Part shown: one piece after another, positions 27,331 to 35,517 of the stretch
Layout of the letters: each line of letters starts with the position of its first letter
Position numbering within the stretch: the first letter of the stretch is position 1
Source of the DNA: an uncultured Acetatifactor sp.
GTDB lineage: Bacteria > Bacillota > Clostridia > Lachnospirales > Lachnospiraceae
Direction: 5' to 3'
DNA length: 64,000 nt
Assembly: GCA_947589075.1 (NCBI GenBank)
Contig: CANQBS010000004.1
Span: 30,222-94,221 of the forward strand
Translations under genes and position numbers: made by a program
The notes under the pieces: model-generated
What the model saw: only the letters and a program-made list of their open reading frames with translations
The model's database searches: none
Told to the model about the DNA's origin: nothing

Positions 27331-27504
27331 ATGAATGATTACGAAAAACAGAAAGAGCATTATGACAAGGCTATGGAGAAGCTGATTGAGGCAGAAAAAG
27401 AGTTTCAAGAATTAACACCAGAGAACAAAGAGAAATATGTGGATCAAGTGCTTAGAATGTATGGAATGTCTGAAGTATTAAATATGTTTAAAAACCGAAG
27501 GTAG
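27331..27504 (+). CDS. Small helical protein of the restriction-modification operon
   Basis: A 57-aa charged, probably helical protein (NDYEKQKEHYDKAMEKLIEAEKEFQELTP). An AGGAGG site lies ten bases before the ATG. It starts six bases after the methyltransferase N-half stop and ends five bases before the HNH gene, so it sits in an operon. No family is recognised. It could be an assembly or control partner of the enzyme halves on either side, which is only a guess. Confidence 0.6.
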   Translation: MNDYEKQKEHYDKAMEKLIEAEKEFQELTPENKEKYVDQVLRMYGMSEVLNMFKNRR

Positions 27505-27509
27505 AGAAA

Positions 27510-28235
27510 ATGGCATTTAGTGAAGATATAAAAACAAAAGCTATGATTTCATGTGGAAGATGTTGTTGCATTTGTCATAAGTTTTGTGGAAATAACATGG
27601 AGGTACACCATATTAAAGCGCAGGCAGACGGTGGCGACAATTCTTTTGAGAATGCAATACCATTATGTTTTGACTGTCACGCAATAGTACGACAATATGA
27701 TCCAAGGCATCCTAAAGGAATAAAATTTTCGGAAAAGGAACTTATTCAACACAGGGATGCTTGGTATAAACATATACAGAAGGGGAATCAGGAAACCGAA
27801 AAGCAAAACAAATCAAATGAAGTTAAACCAATTAGAATTTATCATCAAAAGGGATATAAGGACATTGTACTGAATAAAGTTTCTAATGGCAAAGAAATGT
27901 TAAGGTATTTGATAGGAGCTTATGGGATTGTTTATGATGAGGAGGCAGAAACACTAGAAGAGGTAAAACTAATAGGTGAATTTATACAGAGCATAAAAGA
28001 ATTAGTGGATTTTGACGATTTATTAGATGAGCCCTATGACAGAATCATGACAGCGTTTAATCTAACTGAGAGTATTAAAGAATTAGGCGAAGCAGGGTTT
28101 TGGGTTTTTGTAGGAAAAGAGGATAGGGTAATAACAGGTGGTATAAAGGAACCAGAAATATGTCCAACATTATTAGTGCGTGTTGTTAGAAAAGACAGTA
28201 GTGAAATTATAAAAGTGAATTTTAAAGATGAGTAA
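27510..28235 (+). CDS. HNH endonuclease-domain protein
   Basis: A 241-aa protein. Residues 10-60 form an HNH nuclease: a CxxC pair in CGRCCCICHKFCG, the catalytic EVHHIKAQADGGDNSFENAIPLCFDCHAIV with HH, N and a second CxxC. The C-terminal 150 residues carry no domain I know. It lies between the two methyltransferase halves in the same operon. It may supply the nuclease for the system or be a captured homing-type gene. The ribosome site is weak (GTAGAGAAA), so translation may depend on the gene before it. Confidence 0.82.
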   Translation: MAFSEDIKTKAMISCGRCCCICHKFCGNNMEVHHIKAQADGGDNSFENAIPLCFDCHAIVRQYDPRHPKGIKFSEKELIQHRDAWYKHIQKGNQETEKQNKSNEVKPIRIYHQKGYKDIVLNKVSNGKEMLRYLIGAYGIVYDEEAETLEEVKLIGEFIQSIKELVDFDDLLDEPYDRIMTAFNLTESIKELGEAGFWVFVGKEDRVITGGIKEPEICPTLLVRVVRKDSSEIIKVNFKDE

Positions 28236-28272
28236 AAATAATTTGGTTAAAGCATAAGTAGGAGAAACTGCA

Positions 28273-29307
28273 ATGAAATTCGATTATATAATAGGTAATC
28301 CGCCATATCAGGATGAAACAATTGGGGATAATAAAGGATATGCGCCGCCGGTATATCATAAATTCCTTGAAAATGCCTATAAGATTGGTGATGTGGTAGA
28401 AATGATACATCCTGCCAGATTTTTGTTTAATGCAGGGAGTACACCGAAACAATGGAATGAACAGATGCTGAAAGATCCGCATCTCAAAGTACTATATTTT
28501 GAACAGGACAGCAGTAAAGTATTTAGTAATACGGATATTAAAGGCGGCGTAGTTATTACATATCATAATAACGCGAAAGAATATGGTGCAATCGGAACTT
28601 TTACGGCATATAACGAATTGAACACAATACTGAGAAAAGTGAGAAACCATACATCCTTTTCAAGCTTTAGCAATATAGTTGTTACCCGTACTGCCTATCG
28701 TTTAACGGATAAAATGCATCAAGATTATCCGGAAGCAATTGGACAATTAAGTGATGGACATGCCTATGATATGTCTACAAATATATTTGAGAGATTACCG
28801 CAGATATTTTTTGATGAAAAACCACAAGACGGAGCAGAGTATATACAGATTTTAGGACGTGAAAATAATGAACGAGTATATAAGTATGTAAAGCGTGATT
28901 ATATTAATACAGTTATTAATCTGAATAAATATAAAATATTTTTGCCAAAGGCAAATGGAATTGGAGTATTAGGGGAAGTATTGTCGGCTCCTATATTATG
29001 CGAACCAATGATAGGTGCAACAGAAACATTTTTAAGTATTGGAGCATTTGAACAAAAGAGTGAGGCAGAGGCGGTCTTGAAGTATATTAAGACAAAATTT
29101 GCCCGTGCATTGCTGGGAGTTTTGAAGACCACGCAAGATATTACACCGGAAAAATGGAAATGTGTTCCCATGCAGGATTTCACCTGTTTTTCAGATATTG
29201 ACTGGTCAGCTACAATAGCAAACATAGATCGGCAGCTTTATGCAAAATATGGTTTGGATGAGAATGAGATCAATTTCATTGAATCACATGTAAAGGAGAT
29301 GGAATAA
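28273..29307 (+). CDS. DNA adenine methyltransferase, catalytic (NPPY) half
   Basis: A 344-aa protein that opens with KFDYIIGNPPYQ, the motif IV of N6-adenine methyltransferases (Eco57I-like), only nine residues from its N-terminus. VEMIHPARFLFNAGSTPKQWNEQML and DIKGGVVITYHN are typical of this class. A target-recognition-like region occupies the C-terminal half. AdoMet-binding motif I is missing and is supplied by the gene at 26366. It has its own TAGGAGAAA ribosome site, so the split is a working arrangement rather than a simple nonsense mutation. The next gene follows one base after the stop. Confidence 0.83.
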   Translation: MKFDYIIGNPPYQDETIGDNKGYAPPVYHKFLENAYKIGDVVEMIHPARFLFNAGSTPKQWNEQMLKDPHLKVLYFEQDSSKVFSNTDIKGGVVITYHNNAKEYGAIGTFTAYNELNTILRKVRNHTSFSSFSNIVVTRTAYRLTDKMHQDYPEAIGQLSDGHAYDMSTNIFERLPQIFFDEKPQDGAEYIQILGRENNERVYKYVKRDYINTVINLNKYKIFLPKANGIGVLGEVLSAPILCEPMIGATETFLSIGAFEQKSEAEAVLKYIKTKFARALLGVLKTTQDITPEKWKCVPMQDFTCFSDIDWSATIANIDRQLYAKYGLDENEINFIESHVKEME

Positions 29308-29308
29308 G

Positions 29309-32300
29309 ATGAGCAATGCACCAAAGATTCAGTCTTTTACCCATGTGGTTCCGATGATCTATGCCTACAATACGCCGGGTGTAACCTACCATGATGGCTG
29401 GACAAAGATTGGCTATACGGAGAAACAGTCGGTTTCTCAAAGGCTGAACCAACAGACGCATACTGCTGGCATCAAGTGGGTACTGGCATGGCAGGATAAT
29501 GCTATGTATAAGGACGGTTCGGGTGAATATTTCACAGACAGGGATTTTCACACATTTTTGGAGTCGGATCTGGATGTAGAGCGGGCGCCCGGAACGGAAT
29601 GGTTCCATGTGGACGCGAAGGCATCTCAGGATTATTTCAATACCTTTTCCAGACGGGAAAGGGTAGAGAAAAATGAGGAAAAGAGTACATATGCTTTGCG
29701 AAAAGAGCAGCAGGAAGCTGTCGATATGACAAAGCAATATTTTGAAAATGGCGGAACGGAATTTCTGTGGAATGCGAAACCGAGATTTGGAAAAACGCTG
29801 GCGTCTTATGATCTTGTGTGCCGGATGGGATTTAGCAAGGTGTTGATCGTTACCAACAGACCGAGTATAGCGAATTCATGGGCGGATGATTTCCGGAAAT
29901 TTATCGGCTGGAGGGGAGAGTTCTGTTTTGTCTCCGATACAGATGCCCTGAATGGGAAATCTGGCGTTATGTCGAGAAATGAATATACGAAAGCAATGTT
30001 AGTTAAGAATGAAAAAGAACAGAAAGGCATGGTTGCATTTGAATCTCTGCAGGGGTTAAAAGGTTCGGTTTACTTTGGAGGGGAGTATGATAAATTAAAG
30101 TGGATCCGCGAGCTGGAATTTGATCTGTTGATTGTGGACGAGGCGCAGGAAGGTGTTGACACAATGCGCACGGACAGGGCTTTTCGCAATATTTCCAGAA
30201 AGCACACCCTGTATCTGTCAGGAACGCCTTTTAAGGCGCTGGCAAGTGAACAATTTGCAGAAAATCAGATTTTTAACTGGTCTTATGCAGATGAGCAGGC
30301 AGCGAAAGAAAGATGGGATGGCGAGGATTACAATCCCTATGAGGCGCTGCCTCGGCTTGCCATGTATACTTACCAGTTGTCCAATATGATCTATGACCGG
30401 ATTGAAAAAGGCATGGAACTTCCGGAAAGTGAGGAAAGCGTTGACTATGCTTTTGACTTAAATGAATTCTTTATGACAAATGAATACGGTAAATTTATAC
30501 ATGAGAAAGAAATCCGCAAATTTCTTCATGCGCTGGTTACACAGGAGAAATATCCTTTTTCTACGCCGGAACTTCGGGAAGAATTGTCTCATACTTTGTG
30601 GCTGTTGAACCGTGTGAACAGTGCAAAAGCATTAGCAAAGATATTGAAAGAAGATGAAGTGTTTCAGGATTACCACGTGATTTTGGCTGCCGGAGACGGG
30701 CGAATGGAAGATGAAGAAGCGGCGGAGGCTGCATTTGATAAGGTGAGAGCGGCGGTCACGGAATATGATAAGACCATTACATTGAGCGTTGGGCAGCTTA
30801 CAGTGGGCGTTACGATTCCTGAATGGAGCGGTGTGTTGATGCTCTGCAATATGAAAAGTCCTTCTTCCTATATGCAGGCGGCATTTCGTGCGCAAAATCC
30901 CTGTATCCTAACCAGAAACAGGAAGCGTTATCGCAAAGAAACGGCGTATATTTTTGATTTTGATCCGGCGAGAACGCTTATTGTTTTTGATGAGTTTGCA
31001 AACAATTTATCGGTCAATACCGTTAGCGGTCGTGGGACGGGAGAGGAAAGAAAAGATAATATTAAACGGCTGCTTAACTTTTTCCCGGTATTGGGCGAGG
31101 ATGAAGAAGGCAGAATGGTAGAACTGGACGCGGCTTCCGTTCTTTCCATTCCAAGAAAGATCAAGAGTCAGGAAGTGGTACGGAGAGGCTTTTTGTCTAA
31201 TTTTCTGTTTCAAAATATTAGCAATGTATTTGGTGCGCCGAGCGTTGTAAGGGAGATTGTAGAAAAATTGGCGCCAGCCCATGAAGAACAGAAGAAAAAC
31301 AGGAAAGATGTCTTAGAAGAAATTTCCAATGTGACAGTTGATGAAGATGGGGAAGTCGCGATCTCCAATGAAATTGTGATAGGAAAAACACAGGAACTGT
31401 TTGGCAGGAAAGTATATGAACGAATGTCCGAAGATCTGCAGGAACATGTAAATGCGGTTGCCGAAAGCAGCGTATATGAAGTGGACAGAAAATTAAAAAC
31501 ATTGGTAGACAGCATAAAAGGAACTGTGAAGCAGAACGTTTTTGCCCCTGTAATGAACGAATACGATGTAAAAAAAGGGATACAGAATCGTCTGGAAAGG
31601 CAGATTGACAATGAGATCGAGAATACCTTTGCCAAAATCCAAGGCGATTATAAGCAGCAGGCGATGATTGCCAGGACAGAGTTTGAAAGGAAGCAGAAAG
31701 AAGCCGAGACAGAGCAGGAAATACAAGCGGCAGAGGTGGAATTTCAGTCGAGCATGGACGAGGCAATGTTTGCTTTTGTTAAGACGGTTCAGGACAGTGT
31801 ACAGAAAACGATTGAAGATAAGCCAAAAGATCTGATGGAACAATTGGAACGCCGCAAAGCCGAGCAGGAGAAAAGAACAGTCGAGGAGGAAGTCAGGGCA
31901 CATTTGCGCGGTTTTTCCCGCACGATCCCAAGCTTTATCATGGCTTACGGGGACGGTAATCTGACGCTTGCCAATTTTGACGACTATACGGAAGATGATG
32001 TGTTCCTTGAAGTGACGGGGATTACGGAAGATGATTTCCGTTTCCTGCGGGACGGCGGCGAGTATGAAAACCCTGAGACTGGAGAAAAGGAATATTTTGC
32101 AGGGCATCTGTTTGACGAGGTGGTTTTTAATGATTCCATAGAGGAATTTTGGAAGAAAAAAGAGCTGCTTGCCAATTATTTTGATGAAACTTTGGAAGAA
32201 GATATTTTTGATTATATACCGCCGCAGAAGACGAACCAGATCTTTACGCCGAGATGGATAGTGGTAAAGATGGTGGACGAGCTGGAAGCAAACAATCCGG

Positions 32301-32638
32301 GATGCTTTGATGATCCGGATAAAACATTTGCGGATCTGTATATGAAATCAGGACTTTATATAACAGAGATCGTAAAGCGGTTATATCGCAGCGAGGCGAT
32401 TAAGGCTGTGTATCCGGACGATAAAGAACGCATCCGCCATATTCTGCAGAAGCAGGTGTATGGGATGGCGCCAACTCGTATTATTTATTTAATTGCTATA
32501 AATTATATCCTAGGCTTTGATAAGGAGCTGAAAGCGGAAACACATAATTTTGTGGAGGCAGATGCTGCGGAGGCGGCAAAAGAAGGGAAGCTGGAAGAAT
32601 TGGTGGAGAAGTGGTTTGGCAGTGATAAATCGATTTAA
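29309..32638 (+). CDS. GIY-YIG-like nuclease / SF2 helicase restriction protein with degenerate methylase-like tail
   Basis: A 1109-aa protein. Residues 17-100 look like a GIY-YIG (T5orf172/MUG113-type) domain: MIYAYNTPG...WTKIGYTEKQSVSQRLNQQ. An SF2 helicase follows with an unusual Walker A (AKPRFGKT, 156-163), DEAQ (277-280) and SGTP (304-307). A long charged coiled-coil-like part spans about 690-870. The C-terminus (about 970-1080) reads TNQIFTPRWIVVKMVDELE...FADLYMKSGLYITEI...QVYGMAPTRIIYLIA. This parallels N6-methylase motif I regions, but the DPACGSG motif has become DLYMKSG. It ends a five-gene operon with the split methyltransferase and HNH gene. It is likely the ATP-dependent restriction subunit. 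Confidence 0.83.
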   Translation: MSNAPKIQSFTHVVPMIYAYNTPGVTYHDGWTKIGYTEKQSVSQRLNQQTHTAGIKWVLAWQDNAMYKDGSGEYFTDRDFHTFLESDLDVERAPGTEWFHVDAKASQDYFNTFSRRERVEKNEEKSTYALRKEQQEAVDMTKQYFENGGTEFLWNAKPRFGKTLASYDLVCRMGFSKVLIVTNRPSIANSWADDFRKFIGWRGEFCFVSDTDALNGKSGVMSRNEYTKAMLVKNEKEQKGMVAFESLQGLKGSVYFGGEYDKLKWIRELEFDLLIVDEAQEGVDTMRTDRAFRNISRKHTLYLSGTPFKALASEQFAENQIFNWSYADEQAAKERWDGEDYNPYEALPRLAMYTYQLSNMIYDRIEKGMELPESEESVDYAFDLNEFFMTNEYGKFIHEKEIRKFLHALVTQEKYPFSTPELREELSHTLWLLNRVNSAKALAKILKEDEVFQDYHVILAAGDGRMEDEEAAEAAFDKVRAAVTEYDKTITLSVGQLTVGVTIPEWSGVLMLCNMKSPSSYMQAAFRAQNPCILTRNRKRYRKETAYIFDFDPARTLIVFDEFANNLSVNTVSGRGTGEERKDNIKRLLNFFPVLGEDEEGRMVELDAASVLSIPRKIKSQEVVRRGFLSNFLFQNISNVFGAPSVVREIVEKLAPAHEEQKKNRKDVLEEISNVTVDEDGEVAISNEIVIGKTQELFGRKVYERMSEDLQEHVNAVAESSVYEVDRKLKTLVDSIKGTVKQNVFAPVMNEYDVKKGIQNRLERQIDNEIENTFAKIQGDYKQQAMIARTEFERKQKEAETEQEIQAAEVEFQSSMDEAMFAFVKTVQDSVQKTIEDKPKDLMEQLERRKAEQEKRTVEEEVRAHLRGFSRTIPSFIMAYGDGNLTLANFDDYTEDDVFLEVTGITEDDFRFLRDGGEYENPETGEKEYFAGHLFDEVVFNDSIEEFWKKKELLANYFDETLEEDIFDYIPPQKTNQIFTPRWIVVKMVDELEANNPGCFDDPDKTFADLYMKSGLYITEIVKRLYRSEAIKAVYPDDKERIRHILQKQVYGMAPTRIIYLIAINYILGFDKELKAETHNFVEADAAEAAKEGKLEELVEKWFGSDKSI

Positions 32639-32730
32639 TATATGGGAGATTTAGGAGAATGTTTTGTCTAAGATAATAGTTGGGTACATATTTATATTCC
32701 CCAGAAAGCAAATGAAGGGAGATAGTGAAG

Positions 32731-34217
32731 TTGAAAAAAGATTTTGGCCTTTCACAGTTTGATGAATACCGAGAAGATAATCGCCGAGAAGTAAAGAAGG
32801 CAAGCGCTGGTTTGCCAATTTCTCTTTGGGATACCTATTCTGCCTTTGCAAATTGCTATGGCGGGGTTATTATTCTTGGCGTTAAAGAAGAAAAAGACGG
32901 AAATTGGACAACTACCGGACTGCGGAATGCGTCAAAGCTTCGCAAAGATTTCTGGGACACGATCAACAATCCCAAGAAAGTAAGCATCAACTTGTTGTCA
33001 GAAGATGATGTTCAGATCTATGAAGTGGGTGATAAGAAAGATGTTATCATGGTGATCTATGTGCCGATGGCAAAGCGGGAGCAGAAGCCGATATATATAT
33101 CAATAATGATATTTTTAATGGCACGTTCCGCCGAAACTATGAGGGTGACTATCATTGTACCAGACTGCAGGTAAAAGCGATGCTTCGGGATCAAACGGAG
33201 CGCACAATGGACATGGAAGTGCTGGACAAGGTGCCTATGGACGATCTGAACTATGATACGATTCATGGTTATAGAAACAGCCACCGCTCGTTGAAAGAGG
33301 GGCATCTGTTTGAACGCCTGAGCGATCACGAATATTTGAGAAGTATCGGTGCGGCTGCAATTTCTGAGGAAGACGGACAACTGCATCCCACAACAGCGGG
33401 TATGCTGATGTTTGGAGATGAGTATAATATCGTGCGTCATTTCCCAGAGTATTTCCTGGATTATAGGGAGGAATTAGATCCTACCACCCGCTGGAGCGAC
33501 AGATTGCAGTCCAGTTCCGGTGAGTGGTCTGGAAATGTGTGCGATTTTTATTTCAGAGTCTATAATAAAATTATCAAAGATGTCAAAGTGCCGTTCAAGA
33601 TGTCCGGCGGAGAACGCATTGACGATACTCCGGTACACAAGGCGCTTCGTGAAGCTTTGGCAAATTGTTTGATTCATGCAGACTATCATGGCTTGCGTGG
33701 TATCGTGATTAGAAAAGAAACTGACAAGCTGATTTTGGCAAATCCCGGTTATATCAGGACCGGCAAAAAGCAGATGCGTCTCGGCGGCGAGTCTGATCCG
33801 AGAAACAAAGCGCTTATGAAGATGTTTAATCTTATCAATATTGGGGAACGTGCCGGAAGCGGTGTGCCGAATATCTTTAATGTCTGGGCAGATGAAGGCT
33901 GGGAGGAGCCGGTCATTGAGGAAAGGTTTGATCCGGATAGGACGGTGCTGACGCTTTCTTTTGTAAAAAAACAAGCGATAAAAACAAGCGATAAAAAACA
34001 AGCGATAAAAACAAGCAATAAAAAACAAGCGATAAAAACGCAGGAGAACATTGAAAAAATAAGAGATTTTCTTGAACAAAATGGGGAATCAAAAGCAAGC
34101 GATATAGCTGAATGTATCGGATTAAGTGTTGTGCGGACAAGAGCGTTACTTAGTGATATGCCAGAAGTTGAGCCAATCGGTGCGAATAGAAATAGGGTAT
34201 ATAGAATGCGTGGGTAG
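32731..34217 (+). pseudogene. AlbA_2 / HATPase_c_4 / winged-helix protein interrupted by one frameshift
   Basis: The first part (from a TTG at 32731 with an AAGGGAGA site) holds an AlbA_2 domain (FDEYREDNRREVKKASAGLPISLWDTYSAFANCYGG). The second, in another frame, has the ATPase-like region (ALREALANCLIHADYHGLRGIVIRKETDKLILANPG, NLINIGERAGSGVPNIF) and a winged helix. Comparison with the intact relative at 42767 places the break at the (AT)5 run 33091-33100. With (AT)4 the frame would read on through NNDIFNGTFRRNYEGDYHC. The rest is undamaged, so this is a recent or switchable lesion. The linker before the winged helix has repeats of the type KKQAIKTS. Confidence 0.85.
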
Positions 34218-34233
34218 CTGCTCGGTAACAAGG

Positions 34234-34300
34234 TGGTATTATTATAAGGATTTGATTATTGAATATTTTAAGTAGTAAAAAACTAAGAAGAAAAATATTT
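34234..34300 (+). pseudogene. Remnant of a second AlbA_2-type gene C-terminus
   Basis: These bases closely match 25908-25972 of the broken gene at 24919 (encoding YYKDLIVEYLRKYG), but a TAG interrupts after DLIIEYFK. Only the start of the winged-helix region survives. It shows that a further paralogue once stood here. Confidence 0.6.
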
Positions 34301-34335
34301 CAAGAAGATTTTTCAAGGAGCGTGTTAATATATTT

Positions 34336-35066
34336 ATGAGGGAAACCGCAACAAAAATTGAGAGAAAACAATTGCTTGATGAGTTAGAACTTTTGAATAA
34401 GAAAAAGTGGTAAAAGTGGATGGAAAAGCGGAAGCGGAACGCTTTTTCAATTATCCCTTTAACGCATTAGAAGAAGCTGTGGTAAACGCTGTCTTGCATA
34501 AAAATTATAGAGAAGATGTGCCGGTAGAAATCCGTATTTACTTGGACCAGATACAGATCATAAATTTTCCGGGACCGGATCGCTACATTGATATGGAAAA
34601 ATTCGCGGCCGGAAAAATCAGGGCAAGAAGATACAGGAACCCTAAAATCGGAGAATTCTTTAAAGAAATTGATCTGTCTGAGAAGAAATCTACAGGCATA
34701 ACAAAAATCCTGTGGGAGCTTCGGAGAAATGGTTCGCCACTGCCGGAGTTTGAGACGGATGCTGACAGAACCTATATGATTACGACGATAAGGCAACGCG
34801 AAGGGTTTGAGGTTGAAAACCAAAACTTCGCTCAAAAAAATGAGCGAAGTTTTGAGCGAAGTTTTAAGCATAAGGAATTATAACAAAGTACATCCAATTA
34901 TTAACTTTATTGAAAAAACGGGAAAATTACTCCAAAAGAAGCGGAAATGCTCACTGGAAAGTCTGCGGCAACGGTAAGAAGGTATTTTAATTTATTAGTA
35001 GATTCTGGCTATATAGTAGCAGAAGGAAATACAAATAACATATTTTATTGTAGATCTGGATTGTGA
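34336..35066 (+). pseudogene. Decayed HATPase_c_4 / winged-helix gene
   Basis: A short first frame (ETATKIERKQLLDELELLNKK) ends in TAG-like disruption. The next frame (34407-34883) carries the ATPase-like domain (FNALEEAVVNAVLHKNYREDVPVEIRI, RRYRNPKIGEFFKEIDLSEKKSTGITKIL). The C-terminal winged helix (YNKVHPIINFIEKTG, EAEMLTGKSAATVRRYFNLLVDSGYI) lies in other frames. The breaks fall in A runs: seven A at 34834-34840 where six keep the frame, and four A at 34923-34926 where five do. No AlbA_2 domain remains. A 158-aa product with its own start is possible but unlikely to be complete. Confidence 0.78.
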
Positions 35067-35089
35067 ATATGATAGGAGATGAAGAAGTG

Positions 35090-35475
35090 ATGAACTACTA
35101 TTCGGCATTAATTAAGTCAGGGAAAATACTTGAAGGTTATTTTGAACAGAGTAAAAATATATCACATAATGGAAGTAAAGGTACAGTGAGAGAAAATAAA
35201 ACATTATAAATAAAGTTATCAGGCCTTTTTTGCCTGCTTGCTATGGTTTGTCTGGCGGCGAAGCATTTGATAATGAAGGGAATATAAGCAAACAACTAGA
35301 TTTAGTTGTTTATGATAGTATATTTTCATATATAATTCCATATATTGACAATTATATACAATTTCCGTGCGAGCCTATTTATGGTAACATTGAAATTAAA
35401 TCATATTTAAACGAGGAAGAGTTAATAAGAGCTTTTGAAAATATTAAGAGACTTCTGGCCATAATCATGGTATAA
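35090..35475 (+). pseudogene. Fragment of a DUF6602-like (putative nuclease) protein
   Basis: The ATG at 35090 (TAGGAG site) opens a frame reading ALIKSGKILEGYFEQSKNISHNGSKGTVRENKTL, then stops. The next frame continues with NKVIRPFLPACYGLSGGEAFDNEGNISKQLDLVVYD and YGNIEIKSYLNEEELIRAFENIK. The D...Q-D and E-x-K spacing resembles a PD-(D/E)XK-type fold, as in DUF6602 proteins. One base appears lost near 35210. The gene is cut short at about 35465, where housekeeping sequence resumes. It marks the right edge of the AT-rich island. Confidence 0.6.
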
Positions 35476-35517
35476 TCATTGCAAGGATTTTAGGCAGGTG
35501 TTGCCCTCAAAATTTTT

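Noticed and set aside
33091..33100. Reading the two halves of the AlbA_2 gene as two separate proteins
   Set aside because: The second half lacks a ribosome site, and repair of the AT run restores a single frame that matches the intact relative.
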